The notes: generated by a model not told the origin, from the sequence alone. A stretch of DNA of 64,000 nt from Microbispora sp. NBC_01189 (GCF_036010665.1 NZ_CP108581.1:1677501-1741500), one strand, 5' to 3'; positions 34,075 to 42,283 are shown, counted from the first letter of the stretch. Made by a program: numbers and translations.

Positions 34075-35418
34075 GTGAGTGACGTTCCCCACGGTGCCGT
34101 GACACGCTCGGCAAAGCTCGCGACGCTCCCCCTCGGGTTCGCCGGCCGTACCGCGCTCGGACTGGGCAGGCGGATCGGCGGCGCCTCCGCGGAGATCGTC
34201 GCCCAGGAGATCCAGCGCCGCACGGCCGACCAGGTCTTCAAGGTCCTCGGCGAGCTCAAGGGTGGCGCGATGAAGCTCGGCCAGGCCCTGTCGATCTTCG
34301 AGGCGGCGCTGCCGCCCGAGATCGCGGGGCCGTACCGGGCGACGCTGACGCGACTGCAGGACGCCGCGCCGCCGCTGCCCGCCTCCGTCGTGCACCGGGT
34401 CCTGACCGAACAGCTCGGCGACGACTGGCGGGAGAACTTCCTGGAGTTCGACGACAGGCCGAGCGCGGCGGCGTCGATCGGGCAGGTACACCACGCGGTG
34501 TGGCACGACGGCCGCGAGGTCGCCGTAAAGATCCAGTATCCCGGCGCGGGCAAGGCCCTGATCTCGGACTTCAACCAGCTCTCGCGGCTGGGCAAGCTGT
34601 TCGGCGCGCTGCTGCCGGGCCTGGACCTCAAACCGGTGCTGGCCGAGCTCAGGGAGCGGGTGGCCGAGGAGCTCGACTACTTCAAGGAGGCCGAGGCCCA
34701 GCAGGCCTTCGCCGAGGAGTTCCGCGACGACCCCGACTTCCGCGTCCCGGCGGTCATCGCCGCCAACGAGCAGGTGCTGGTCACCGAGTGGATGACCGGG
34801 ACCCCACTGTCGAAGATCATCACCGACGGCACGCAGGAGGAGCGCGACCACGCGGGCCTGCTGTTCGTCCGCTTCCTGTTCTGCTCTCCGGCCCGGGTGG
34901 GGATGCTGCACGCCGACCCGCACCCCGGCAACTTCCGGCTGATGGAGGACGGGCGGCTCGGCGTGCTGGACTTCGGCGCCGTCAACCGGATGCCCGGCGG
35001 CCATCCCGTCGCCTTCGGCCGGCTCACCCGCATCTTCAACCAGGGCGACATGGACAGCGTCGTGCGCGGGCTGCGCGCGGAGGGCTTCATCCGCCCGCAC
35101 ATCGAGGTGGACGTCGACGCCCTGCGGGCGTTCCTCGCGCCGTACGTCGAGCCCACCCGCGTGGAGGAGTTCACCTTCAGCAGGGAGTGGCTGCGCGAGC
35201 AGGCGGCGAACGTGGCCGACCTGCGGCCGAACAACGTGGTCCGCCAGCTCAACCTCCCCGCGTCGTACGTGCTGATCCACCGCGTACACGCGGCGGGCGT
35301 GGGCGTGCTGTGCCAGCTCGGCGCGACGGCCAGGTTCCGCGACGAGGTCGTCCGCTGGGTCCCCGGCTTCGCCGACGACCCCGGCGCCCCCGAGACCGCC
35401 CCCCTCCCCCTCGGCTAG
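34075..35418 (+). CDS. ABC1/UbiB-family atypical kinase
   Basis: This 447-residue ABC1 kinase-like protein has the family signature GGAMKLGQALSIFEAALPPEI (KxGQ), then SAAASIGQVHHAVWHDGREVAVKIQYPG, LVTEWMTGTPLSKI and MLHADPHPGNFRLMEDGRLGVLDFGAVNRM. The last is the DPHPGN and DFG pair of the catalytic site. UbiB/ADCK proteins support quinone biology and lipid-related metabolism; the target is unknown. The GTG start at 34075 is preceded by TAAGAAT, so a leaderless transcript is possible. The gene sits between the ThiF-like gene and whiB7, the position of Rv3197. Confidence 0.9.
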   Translation: MSDVPHGAVTRSAKLATLPLGFAGRTALGLGRRIGGASAEIVAQEIQRRTADQVFKVLGELKGGAMKLGQALSIFEAALPPEIAGPYRATLTRLQDAAPPLPASVVHRVLTEQLGDDWRENFLEFDDRPSAAASIGQVHHAVWHDGREVAVKIQYPGAGKALISDFNQLSRLGKLFGALLPGLDLKPVLAELRERVAEELDYFKEAEAQQAFAEEFRDDPDFRVPAVIAANEQVLVTEWMTGTPLSKIITDGTQEERDHAGLLFVRFLFCSPARVGMLHADPHPGNFRLMEDGRLGVLDFGAVNRMPGGHPVAFGRLTRIFNQGDMDSVVRGLRAEGFIRPHIEVDVDALRAFLAPYVEPTRVEEFTFSREWLREQAANVADLRPNNVVRQLNLPASYVLIHRVHAAGVGVLCQLGATARFRDEVVRWVPGFADDPGAPETAPLPLG

Positions 35419-35479
35419 GGCTAGCAACGGTCACCTCGATCAAGTTTCGAAGACAACGAAGGTCTGCCCCTTCGAAAGG

Positions 35480-35862
35480 ATCAAGGAGCGAGGCGGACAG
35501 AGCCTCAGCCGACCTTTGCGACGATCAGGCCCGCGTCGTCTTCTCGTCCGGTGCCGAGGAACAGCCTGAGAGGATCCGAGGAGAACTGAATAACCACATC
35601 GAGTGCCTGCTCGATGAGAACGTTGTGGCCTCACGCGCCGGGCGAGAGCTGGAAGCGTTGCGGTACGGCGTCGCGATCGCGACACGATGAGAAGCTCGAA
35701 TGCCTCCTCCAAGCCCGCGAATACTCCGAGCAAGGCCACCGCAACGTCCAAGACTGGATCGACACCTCCCTCGCCGGCCTCACCACCGCCAGCGCCAAAG
35801 AAATTGCGGAGGAAGCTCTCACCCAAGGCACACTCGACTGGCTCCCCAGAGCCAAGGGCTGA
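35480..35862 (+). pseudogene. Possible frameshifted gene remnant
   Basis: Two open stretches in different plus-strand frames look protein-like. The first ends ALRYGVAIATR before a stop near 35690; the second, in another frame to 35862, ends SAKEIAEEALTQGTLDWLPRAKG after a helical stretch, NVQDWIDTSLAGLTTA. Joining them at about 35685 would give one reading frame. The base composition is clearly less GC-rich than the flanks. I recognise no family. A real gene could start elsewhere, and an unrelated opposite-strand frame of 149 codons covers the same bases, so this is tentative. Confidence 0.3.
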
Positions 35863-35921
35863 CGGTTCGAGACGTATGCGCTTGCCCACGCCTGCGATTG
35901 ACGGGCATGGAGAAATCGGGG

Positions 35922-36416
35922 CTAGCCGCCGCGGCCTTCGACCGCCCGCAGGGTCTGGTTGATGACGCAGCGGTTGATGCCCCGCCTGCAGTTGCCGTTG
36001 ACGGTGTTGGTGAAGACGCTGACGCTCGACACCTGCTGGATGCCGGCGAACGTGACGGCGCTGTTGGCCGCCGGAGCGTTCACGTTGCGCCGCCCGGCCG
36101 CGACCTGCCGGGCGGGGCTGCCGATGCTGGGCGAGTTCGAGGTGCCGGTGCCGCCGGTGCTCTGCGTCGCCCCGCGCCCATGCCCACCACCGTGACCATT
36201 GCCGTGAGCACGGGCATGAGCGTGGCGAGCTGACCGCAGGCTCGGAGGGATCGGCGCGGCTCCGGCCGGCGGCACGAAGAAAAGCGGCAGGCTGATGACG
36301 ATCAGGCCGACGGCCACCAGACCCGCCGCGATCGGGCCGGTGGTCGGGGTGGCGGCGGGCCGCCGCGCTACGGCGGTCAGGCCGCGGAACCGTCTCGCCC
36401 TGTCGCTCATCCGCAT
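35922..36416 (-). CDS. Hypothetical membrane-anchored/secreted protein
   Basis: This 164-residue protein of unknown family has a basic N-terminus (MRMSDRARRFRGLTAVARR), one transmembrane or signal-anchor helix (IAAGLVAVGLIVISLPLFFVP), a His/Gly-rich stretch (HAHARAHGNGHGGGHGRG) and a Ser/Thr/Asn-rich part. A cysteine pair sits in NCRRGINRCVIN near the C-terminus. It could be a small cell-surface protein. I chose the ATG at 36416; the next in-frame ATG at 36410 is equally possible. It runs convergent to the ABC1 kinase with the possible remnant between them. Confidence 0.6.
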   Translation of the reverse strand: MRMSDRARRFRGLTAVARRPAATPTTGPIAAGLVAVGLIVISLPLFFVPPAGAAPIPPSLRSARHAHARAHGNGHGGGHGRGATQSTGGTGTSNSPSIGSPARQVAAGRRNVNAPAANSAVTFAGIQQVSSVSVFTNTVNGNCRRGINRCVINQTLRAVEGRGG

Positions 36417-36592
36417 CCCGTCCGCCGATCGCCCCGCCACTCGTCCACTGCTCGCCGTCGCTTCAGCCCGGCGGCGTGGACGGCCGTCCGGCTCATACCC
36501 CGCGGCCCGGAGCACCTCCCACGGCAGGCGCTCTGCTGCGCGGCCGATGACTCAATCTTTGCGACAGGCCGGGTTAGATGCCCGATATGGGC

Positions 36593-36627
36593 GAAGGCCC
36601 GGGCCGTTCACCTTGGCCCGGGCCTTC
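36593..36627. terminator. Strong hairpin below the whiB7 transcript
   Basis: Arms GAAGGCCCGGGCC and GGCCCGGGCCTTC are perfectly complementary across a 9-base loop. The hairpin lies about 30 bases beyond the end of the small gene that follows whiB7. It has no U-tract but is the most stable element there and may act in both directions. Confidence 0.65.
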
Positions 36628-36655
36628 CCTGTTTCACTCTGCTCCGGTCACGGCG

Positions 36656-36838
36656 TCAGACGCGCGCCAGTGCGGACCTCAGCCTGCGGGACGCGCGCTC
36701 GACCTCCCGGCGCGCCTTCTCGACGCTCCGGACCCGGCCGGCGAGCCGCTCCTGCTCCGCCTCGCGGTGCAGGGTGCGTATTCGCTCGTCTACCAGTTCT
36801 TGGTGCAGATACATGGTCGTCATGGGGGCGATGTTCAT
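36656..36838 (-). CDS. Small basic protein downstream of whiB7
   Basis: This 60-residue protein reads MNIAPMTTMYLHQELVDERI then a helical, Arg/Glu-rich run. No domain is recognised; the whole protein looks like a short coiled-coil helix. I chose the ATG at 36838, with GGAAGG about ten bases upstream; other starts at internal ATGs are possible. It begins 37 bases after the whiB7 stop on the same strand, so it should be co-transcribed with whiB7 and controlled by the same leader. The function is unknown. Confidence 0.65.
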   Translation of the reverse strand: MNIAPMTTMYLHQELVDERIRTLHREAEQERLAGRVRSVEKARREVERASRRLRSALARV

Positions 36839-36875
36839 TTCGGTCGGTTTCCTTCCGGATTCGATGTCGTGCGGT

Positions 36876-37139
36876 TCAGGCGGCGACAGGGGTCTTGCGC
36901 GGGCGCCCACGGGGACGCTTGCGGGGCACGACGACCCCCCGCAGGATCAGCTCCCCGCCCCAGACGCCCCACGGCTCCTCGCGCTCCAGCGCGCGGGCCA
37001 GGCAGGCCTTCTGGATGGGGCAGCCGCCGCAGAGCGCCTTGGCGAACTCCACGTCCTCGGGGGACTCGGCGAACCACAGGTCGGGCTCGGTACGGCAGGG
37101 GATTTCGGCTTCGATCAGGTCCATGACCGGGGCCGCCAT
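36876..37139 (-). CDS. whiB7: WhiB7-type transcriptional regulator
   Basis: This 87-residue iron-sulfur regulator has the four Wbl cysteines: C in EIPCRTEPDLWFAE, then CGGCPIQKAC with three. It also has the WhiB turn GVWGGELILRG and a C-terminal AT-hook, PRGRPRKTPVAA, which distinguishes WhiB7 from other Wbl proteins. WhiB7 binds with the primary sigma factor and activates intrinsic ribosome-antibiotic-resistance genes when translation is inhibited. I chose the ATG at 37139; a longer open frame upstream is leader sequence. The 5' leader carries a uORF and attenuator (separate entries), and the promoter has the WhiB7 AT-box. Genomic position next to uvrD2 matches Rv3197A. Confidence 0.95.
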   Translation of the reverse strand: MAAPVMDLIEAEIPCRTEPDLWFAESPEDVEFAKALCGGCPIQKACLARALEREEPWGVWGGELILRGVVVPRKRPRGRPRKTPVAA

Positions 37140-37201
37140 CTGCGTCACCTCTTCGAGTGTTTCTGGTCTGGTGTCCTCGTTACGGGGTGTGGATTCGTGG
37201 C

Positions 37202-37244
37202 CGAAAAACAAGAAGGCCGCGGATCCTGGTGCGGATCCGCGGCC
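37202..37244 (-). terminator. whiB7 leader attenuator (intrinsic terminator)
   Basis: On the minus strand GGCCGCGGATCC and GGATCCGCGGCC form a perfect 12-bp stem with a 6-base loop, followed by TTCTTGTTTTT. It lies 17 bases after the uORF stop (37261) and about 60 bases before the whiB7 start. This is the arrangement of the ribosome-mediated attenuators described for whiB7/wblC leaders. Confidence 0.92.
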
Positions 37245-37260
37245 CGGAGAGGGAGACCGG

Positions 37261-37569
37261 TCAGGGTATGACTGGTTCTCTCCAGGCGTGGTGCGGACCC
37301 TGGGCGGCGCCGCCGCGAGCGGCGGCGCGGATCTGCTCATCACCCATCGGCCGGTTCACATACACCGGAAGGTGGGTGGGGGTGCTGTGGCCGGTGCGGC
37401 CGGCGAACGCGCCGAAGGCGGCCGAGCCCGCGACTCCGCTCAGCGGAGCCAGGGCGGCGGCGGCTTCGCCACGCCGCAGTTTCACCGGCGTTCCAGCCGG
37501 CGTGGCAGTCGACGCGGCAACGGCGGCCGGGCGCGCGGAGACGAGCCACAGCACGCGGGACGTCGTCAT
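37261..37569 (-). CDS. whiB7 leader upstream ORF
   Basis: This 102-codon open frame precedes the attenuator. Its N-terminus reads MTTSRVLWLVSARPAAVAAS; the ATG at 37569 follows GAGG, and a GTG at 37587 would give 108 codons. In mycobacteria and Streptomyces the whiB7/wblC leader holds a uORF whose stalled ribosome on antibiotic challenge prevents terminator folding. The stop codon stands 17 bases before the 12-bp stem here, consistent with that model. This uORF is long for the class. I cannot tell whether the later codons code for a stable peptide. It is judged from context, not family match. Confidence 0.55.
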   Translation of the reverse strand: MTTSRVLWLVSARPAAVAASTATPAGTPVKLRRGEAAAALAPLSGVAGSAAFGAFAGRTGHSTPTHLPVYVNRPMGDEQIRAAARGGAAQGPHHAWREPVIP

Positions 37570-37659
37570 GTTCCTCACTGGACTCACCTCCGTTTCTGTG
37601 CGCTCTACTGTTCGCTGTGCGTTCCCGCCGGGCAGAGGCGTCCGGCTGACTTGTGCAAG

Positions 37660-37700
37660 ACCCTAAACCGCCGCAGCAGACCGGGCAACCTATTTTCTAC
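37660..37700 (-). promoter_or_regulatory. whiB7 promoter with WhiB7 AT-box
   Basis: On the minus strand an AT-rich GAAAATAGG abuts TTGCCC (-35, 37683-37688), a 17-base spacer and TAGGGT (-10, 37660-37665). This is the layout described for WhiB7-activated promoters, where the AT-hook binds just upstream of the -35. It implies autoregulation. The transcript leader would be about 510 bases. Confidence 0.85.
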
Positions 37701-37709
37701 CTGCGATTT

Positions 37710-38606
37710 TCACGACTTCGTGACACGAGGATGTGGCTCCGGAGACACCCGGATCAGGCACTCCTGGACCACGGAGACGGCGAGTTCCCCCGAGGGGGTG
37801 AACATCTGCCCGCGGGCGAGCCCGCGCGCCGCGCCGGACCAGGGCGACTCCTGGGCGTACAGCAGCCAGTCGTCGGCCCGGAAGGGCCGGTGGAACCACA
37901 TGGCGTGGTCCAGCGACGCGCCGGACACGGCGGAGGACCCCCAGGCGAGCCCGTGCGCCAGCAGCACGGTGTCCACCAGCGTGAAGTCGCTGGCGTACGC
38001 CGCGAGCACGATGTGCAGCAGCGGGTCGTCGGGCAGGTCGGCGTCGTACCGGAACCACACGCGGTTCTCCGGGGTGACCAGGCTCGGGTCCTTGGCCGCC
38101 TCCCAGGGCAGCGCGTTGACGTACCGGAGGTCGACCGGGCGCGGCTTCGAGAGCAGGTCGCGCCACCCCGGCTCGTCACCGAAGACGTCGCGCATCCGCT
38201 CCTGGAAGGTCGGCAGCGTCTCGGGGGCCGGCGCCTCCGGCATCCGGGCGGCCTGGTGGGTCACGCCCGGCTCCTCGACGTGGAACGACGCCGACATCGA
38301 GAAGATCGCCTTGCCGTGCTGGATGGCCGTGATGCGCCGGGTGGTGAACGACCTGCCGTCCCGCACCCGATCCACGTTGTAGACGATCGGCAGGGCGGGG
38401 TCGCCCGGCCGGATGAAGTAGGCGTGCAGCGAGTGCACCATGCGGTCCCCCGGCACCGTGCGCCCGGCCGCCACCAGCGCCTGCGCGGCCACCTGGCCGC
38501 CGAAGACCCGCTGGAACCGCTCCTCCGGGCTGCGCCCCCGGAAGATGTCGAGCTCGATCTGCTCCAGGTCGAGCAGGTCGAGCAGCTCCTTCAGGGCCGA
38601 GTTCAC
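37710..38606 (-). CDS. tesB: Acyl-CoA thioesterase II (TesB-like)
   Basis: This 298-residue double-hotdog thioesterase hydrolyses acyl-CoA. It begins LKELLDLLDLEQIELDIFRG, with RVFGGQVAAQALVAAGRTV and SLHAYFIRPGDP typical of TesB. The second hotdog has ASLDHAMWFHRPFRADDWLLY and ARGLARGQMFTPSGELAVSV, containing the catalytic-type D and the QG near the end. I chose the GTG at 38606 with GGAGG upstream; the upstream in-frame ATG would add an improbable leader. Together with uvrD2 it sits between whiB7 and nudC. It ends ten bases from the whiB7 promoter AT-box. Confidence 0.94.
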   Translation of the reverse strand: MNSALKELLDLLDLEQIELDIFRGRSPEERFQRVFGGQVAAQALVAAGRTVPGDRMVHSLHAYFIRPGDPALPIVYNVDRVRDGRSFTTRRITAIQHGKAIFSMSASFHVEEPGVTHQAARMPEAPAPETLPTFQERMRDVFGDEPGWRDLLSKPRPVDLRYVNALPWEAAKDPSLVTPENRVWFRYDADLPDDPLLHIVLAAYASDFTLVDTVLLAHGLAWGSSAVSGASLDHAMWFHRPFRADDWLLYAQESPWSGAARGLARGQMFTPSGELAVSVVQECLIRVSPEPHPRVTKS

Positions 38607-38631
38607 GGGAGGCCTCCAGCAGGCGGGGGAA

Positions 38632-40731
38632 TTACTCGTCGGTAACACTATCGTCGCCGCGGCACAGCCCAAGGACCGCGTCACCGTACCGGTCGAGTTT
38701 GACGCGCCCGATTCCCGCGATCGTGAGCAGGTCCTCCTCGGCGGTGGGCACCCGCTCCGCGATGGCCTGCAGGGTGACGTCCGTGAAGACGACGTACGCG
38801 GGGACCTTGGCCTCCTTCGCCGCCGCCGTGCGCCACGCCTTGAGCCGTTCGAGCAGCGCCTCGTCGTAGTCGGCCGGGCAGGTCGCGCACCGGCCCAGCT
38901 TCTGCTCGGCCGCGACGGACAGCGTCTTGCCGCAGATCCGGCAGTGCATCGGCACCGCGGCGGCGCGCCTGCCCTTCCCCCCGCCGCCGGGCCGCTCGGC
39001 CCGGCTCACGCTCGCCGTACGCGGGGAGAGTCCGTCGAGGAACCGGGACGGCTTGCGGGCGCGCCGCCCGCCGGGCGACCTCGCGAGCGCCCACGACAGG
39101 TGCAGGTGCTCGCGGGCCCGGGTGACCCCGACGTAGAGCAGCCGCCGCTCCTCCTCGACCTGGTCCGGCGTCTCCGCGTAGACGATCGGGACCATGCCGT
39201 CGGTGAGCCCGACGAGGAAGACCGCGTCCCACTCCAGGCCCTTGGCGGCGTGCAACGAGGCGAGCGTCACGCCCTCGACCGGCGGCGCGTGCTGCTCCGC
39301 CGCCCGGCGCTCCAGTTCGCCGACGAAGCGGGGCAGGTCGGCGCCCTCGGACGCCATGTCCTCGGCGAGGTCGGCGAGGGCCTTGAGCGACTCCCACTTC
39401 TCCCTCGCCTTGCCCCCTCCGGGCGCTTCGGCGGTCAGCCCGATGCCCGAGAGGATCGCGTGCACGGCGGGCGCCAGCGGCTCGTCGCCCGCCGACCGGG
39501 CGGCGCCGCGCAGCAGCACCACGGCCTGGCGCACCTCGGGGCGCTCGAAGAACCGATCCGCCCCGCGCAGCAGGTAGGGCACGCCGGAGTCGCTGAACGC
39601 CTGCTCGTACGCCTCCGACTGGGCGTTGATCCGGAACAGCACCGCGATCTCGCGGGTGGGCACGCCGTCGGCCATCAGCTTCTTGACGGTGAGCGCGACA
39701 CCGAGGGCCTCGGCCTGCTCGTCGTCGTACTCGGCGAAGACCGGTTCGGGGCCGTCCGGCCGCTGGGCGACCAGCTCCAGCCGGTGCGGCGAGCGGGCCA
39801 TGACCCGGTTGGCCAGCGTGACCACCTGCGGCGTCGACCGGTAGTCGCGCACCAGCCGGATCACGGCCGCCGAGGGATGCTCGACGGCGAAGTTCGTCAG
39901 ATAGTGGGGCGTCGCGCCGGTGAACGAGTAGATCGTCTGGTTGGGGTCGCCCACCACGCACAGGTCGTCGCGCCCGCCGAGCCACGTGTCGAGGAGCAGC
40001 TTCTGCAGCGGGTTGACGTCCTGGAACTCGTCGACCACGAAGTAGCGGTACTGCTGGCGGATCTGCGCCGCGACCTCCCGGTGCTCGGTCATCACGGCCG
40101 CGGTGAGCTCCAGGATCGTCTCGAAGTCGATCAGGTTCCGCTGACGGCGCACGCTCTCGTAGCCCTCGTACAGCCGCGCGACCTCCTCGGGCGCGATCGG
40201 CGGGGTGCGCCGCGCCTTGACGGCGGCGGCCGGGTAGTCCTCCGGGCCGACCTGGGTGACCTTCGCCCACTCGATCTCGCTCGCGACGTCGCGCAGCTCG
40301 CCGCGCTCGGGGTTCCGGCGCAGCCGCCGGGCCGCCTCGATCAGCAGCGGCAGCTTCGACTCGACCACCTGCGGCGGGTCGCCGCCGATCACCCGGGGCC
40401 AGAAGTAGCTGAGCTGGCGCAGCGCGGCCGCGTGGAACGTGCGGGCCTGCACCCCCGGCGCGCCGAGCAGGCGCAGCCGCTGCTTAAGCTCGGCCGCCGC
40501 ACGGGTCGTGAAGGTGACGGCGAGCACCCCCTGCGGCTCGACGACCCCCGTCTGCACGGCGTACGCGATGCGGTGGGTGATGGCGCGGGTCTTGCCGGTG
40601 CCAGCGCCCGCGAGCACGCACACCGGTCCGCGCACCGCCTGGGCGACCTCGCGCTGCTCGGGGTCCAGACCGTCGAGGACGTCCAAGGAGCCGCTCCCAA
40701 CATGCGTGGCGGACGTTGTTACTGGCATCAT
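38632..40731 (-). CDS. uvrD2: ATP-dependent DNA helicase UvrD2
   Basis: This 699-residue SF1 helicase has motif Ia VLAVTFTTRAAAELKQRL, Walker A LAGAGTGKTR, Walker B VDEFQDVNPLQ, motif III GDPNQTIYSFTGA, motif V ASLHAAKGLEWDAVFL and motif VI LLYVGVTRAREHL. The C-terminal region has a four-cysteine zinc element (CRICG and CATC) and an HRDC domain (residues about 620-690, ERVPTAEEDLLTIAGIGRVKLDRYG). This set matches mycobacterial UvrD2, an essential helicase. The start is one of two adjacent ATGs, 40731 or 40728. Its place between tesB and mycoredoxin agrees with Rv3198c. Confidence 0.95.
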   Translation of the reverse strand: MMPVTTSATHVGSGSLDVLDGLDPEQREVAQAVRGPVCVLAGAGTGKTRAITHRIAYAVQTGVVEPQGVLAVTFTTRAAAELKQRLRLLGAPGVQARTFHAAALRQLSYFWPRVIGGDPPQVVESKLPLLIEAARRLRRNPERGELRDVASEIEWAKVTQVGPEDYPAAAVKARRTPPIAPEEVARLYEGYESVRRQRNLIDFETILELTAAVMTEHREVAAQIRQQYRYFVVDEFQDVNPLQKLLLDTWLGGRDDLCVVGDPNQTIYSFTGATPHYLTNFAVEHPSAAVIRLVRDYRSTPQVVTLANRVMARSPHRLELVAQRPDGPEPVFAEYDDEQAEALGVALTVKKLMADGVPTREIAVLFRINAQSEAYEQAFSDSGVPYLLRGADRFFERPEVRQAVVLLRGAARSAGDEPLAPAVHAILSGIGLTAEAPGGGKAREKWESLKALADLAEDMASEGADLPRFVGELERRAAEQHAPPVEGVTLASLHAAKGLEWDAVFLVGLTDGMVPIVYAETPDQVEEERRLLYVGVTRAREHLHLSWALARSPGGRRARKPSRFLDGLSPRTASVSRAERPGGGGKGRRAAAVPMHCRICGKTLSVAAEQKLGRCATCPADYDEALLERLKAWRTAAAKEAKVPAYVVFTDVTLQAIAERVPTAEEDLLTIAGIGRVKLDRYGDAVLGLCRGDDSVTDE

Positions 40732-40837
40732 CCTTGCAGCAGCAGACCGAGCGTGTCCCATGGACCGGTCGGGGCACGACGCGACAGCGACGCGAAGAAG
40801 ACGCGAAGAACGACGCGACATCGGGGAGGATGACGCC

Positions 40838-41872
40838 GTGGGAACCGCGGTCCGAACTGCCATGGGCATGGGCGCCGCCGCCCTCGCCGCGCTGATGCTC
40901 ACCTCGCCAGGCGCGCGGGCCGCCGCCGCGACCCCCACCGGCGACCCCGCGCCGCAGCCGTCGGCCGGTCCGGTTCCGTCCGCCTCCCCCGTGTCGTCCG
41001 CGTCGGCCACGCCGTCCGGGTCCGCCACACCGTCCGGGTCGCCCACGCCGTCGGCCACCGCCTCGCCCACGGCGTCCACGACGCCGCCCGCCGGCGCGAG
41101 GATGCGCACCTACGCGTACGGCCCGCACCCCCGCCAGATCATGGACGTGTGGTGGCATCCCACCGGCCCGCGGCGTCCCGCCGTGTTCGTCGTCCACGGC
41201 GGCTGGTGGTCGGGCGGCGACAAGAAGTACATGACGTCGGTCACCCGCTACTACGTCCAGCAGGGCTACACCGTCGTCAACCTCGACTACCGGCTCTCCG
41301 GCGACGCGCCGTGGCCGGCCCAGCGCACCGACGTCCTGTCCGCGGTCGCCGCCGTGCGCAGGCACCCGGCCCTGTTCAACACCGACCCCGGGCGCTACGT
41401 GCTCGTCGGGTTCTCCGCCGGGGGCCACCTCGCCGCCGCCGTCGGCACCTACGGCGACGGCCGGCCGGGCCTGCGCGGGGTCGTCGGGATCTCCCCGCCC
41501 GTCTCGCCGCTCTCGGCGTACGAGGACGGCACCGCCGACGGCACGTTCGAGCAGCGCAAGCTGCGCCGGGCGGCGGTACGGCTGGCGGGCGGCTGCGCCC
41601 CGGCCCAGTGCCCGCGTGTCTGGTCGAGCATGGAGGTGCCGTTCCACGCCACCCCCGGCGACGCGCCGATGCTCGCGGTCCACTCGGCTGACGAGTTCGT
41701 GCCGCCGTACCAGAGCGAGGTGCTGAGGGAGTCGCTGGAGAACGTCGGGGTCCCGATGACCGTCAAGACGATGGCCGGCACCTTCCACAGCGCGCCGCTC
41801 TACCGTGAGCCCGGGGTCGCCGAGACCGTGCGGGCGTGGATCGCCGCCCGGCTGGCGCAGCCCGCCCGCTGA
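40838..41872 (+). CDS. Secreted alpha/beta-hydrolase (BD-FAE-like esterase)
   Basis: This 344-residue secreted esterase has an Ala-rich signal peptide (TAMGMGAAALAALMLTSPGARA), a Pro/Ser/Thr linker of about 60 residues (residues 31-90), then an alpha/beta-hydrolase domain. The oxyanion motif is HGGWWSGGDK, the nucleophile elbow is LVGFSAGGHLAAA, and the C-terminal half holds PMLAVHSADEFVP and FHSAPLY, the probable acid and histidine. I chose the GTG at 40838 because GGGGAGGA lies seven bases upstream. A carbohydrate or ester substrate is likely; feruloyl or acetylxylan esterases share this fold. It diverges from uvrD2 across a 106-base gap. Confidence 0.87.
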   Translation: MGTAVRTAMGMGAAALAALMLTSPGARAAAATPTGDPAPQPSAGPVPSASPVSSASATPSGSATPSGSPTPSATASPTASTTPPAGARMRTYAYGPHPRQIMDVWWHPTGPRRPAVFVVHGGWWSGGDKKYMTSVTRYYVQQGYTVVNLDYRLSGDAPWPAQRTDVLSAVAAVRRHPALFNTDPGRYVLVGFSAGGHLAAAVGTYGDGRPGLRGVVGISPPVSPLSAYEDGTADGTFEQRKLRRAAVRLAGGCAPAQCPRVWSSMEVPFHATPGDAPMLAVHSADEFVPPYQSEVLRESLENVGVPMTVKTMAGTFHSAPLYREPGVAETVRAWIAARLAQPAR

Positions 41873-41960
41873 CCGGACGCCGGACCGCATCGGGCCGCAG
41901 GGCCGAGCGGGGAACAGCGGGCGCGTCCGGGATGTTGCCATGACTGCCCAAGCAACGCGT

Positions 41961-42034
41961 TGCCCATGAACCTGCCCCACGAACCTGCCCCATGAAGTTG
42001 CCCCGGAAGTTGCCCCGGAAGTTGCCCCACGAAA
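41961..42034. repeat. 12/13-bp tandem repeat upstream of mycoredoxin
   Basis: Five to six copies of a TGCCCC-led 12- or 13-base unit, such as ccggaagttgcc, stand directly before the mycoredoxin start and ribosome-binding site. They are not in a gene, and the irregular period of 12 or 13 argues against a translated role. Confidence 0.88.
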
Positions 42035-42043
42035 GGGACGAAG

Positions 42044-42283
42044 ATGGCGCTCACGGTCTACACCACGAGCTGGTGCGGCCCCTGCAAGCGGCTGAAGAGC
42101 CAGCTCACGCGTGAGGGCATCGCCTTCAGCGAGGTCGACATCGAGCGCCACCCGGACGCCGCCGAGTTCGTCATGAGCGTGAACAACGGCAACCAGGTCG
42201 TGCCGACCGTGGTCACCGACTGCCACACCATGACGAATCCCTCGGTCGCCGAGGTCAAGCGGCACCTCCAGGGCGCCTGCTGA
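42044..42283 (+). CDS. mrx1: Mycoredoxin/glutaredoxin-like protein
   Basis: This 79-residue redoxin of the NrdH/mycoredoxin fold begins MALTVYTTSWCGPCKRLK. The active site is CGPC rather than the CGYC or CPYC usual in Mrx1, but the rest (QVVPTVVTDCHTMTNPSVAEVKRHL, with the cis-Pro at VPT) fits. Mrx1 uses mycothiol to reduce mixed disulfides. The ATG at 42044 follows GAAAGGGACG. It converges with nudC across three bases. The position matches Rv3198A. Confidence 0.9.
   Translation: MALTVYTTSWCGPCKRLKSQLTREGIAFSEVDIERHPDAAEFVMSVNNGNQVVPTVVTDCHTMTNPSVAEVKRHLQGAC

Noticed and set aside
35440-35889. Minus-strand frame of 149 codons next to the ABC1 kinase
   Set aside because: It overlaps more protein-like plus-strand fragments and has no recognisable motif. 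I cannot exclude it, but do not annotate it.
41961-42034. CRISPR-like array before mycoredoxin
   Set aside because: The units are only 12-13 bases with no spacers and no cas genes are present, so this is a simple tandem repeat.
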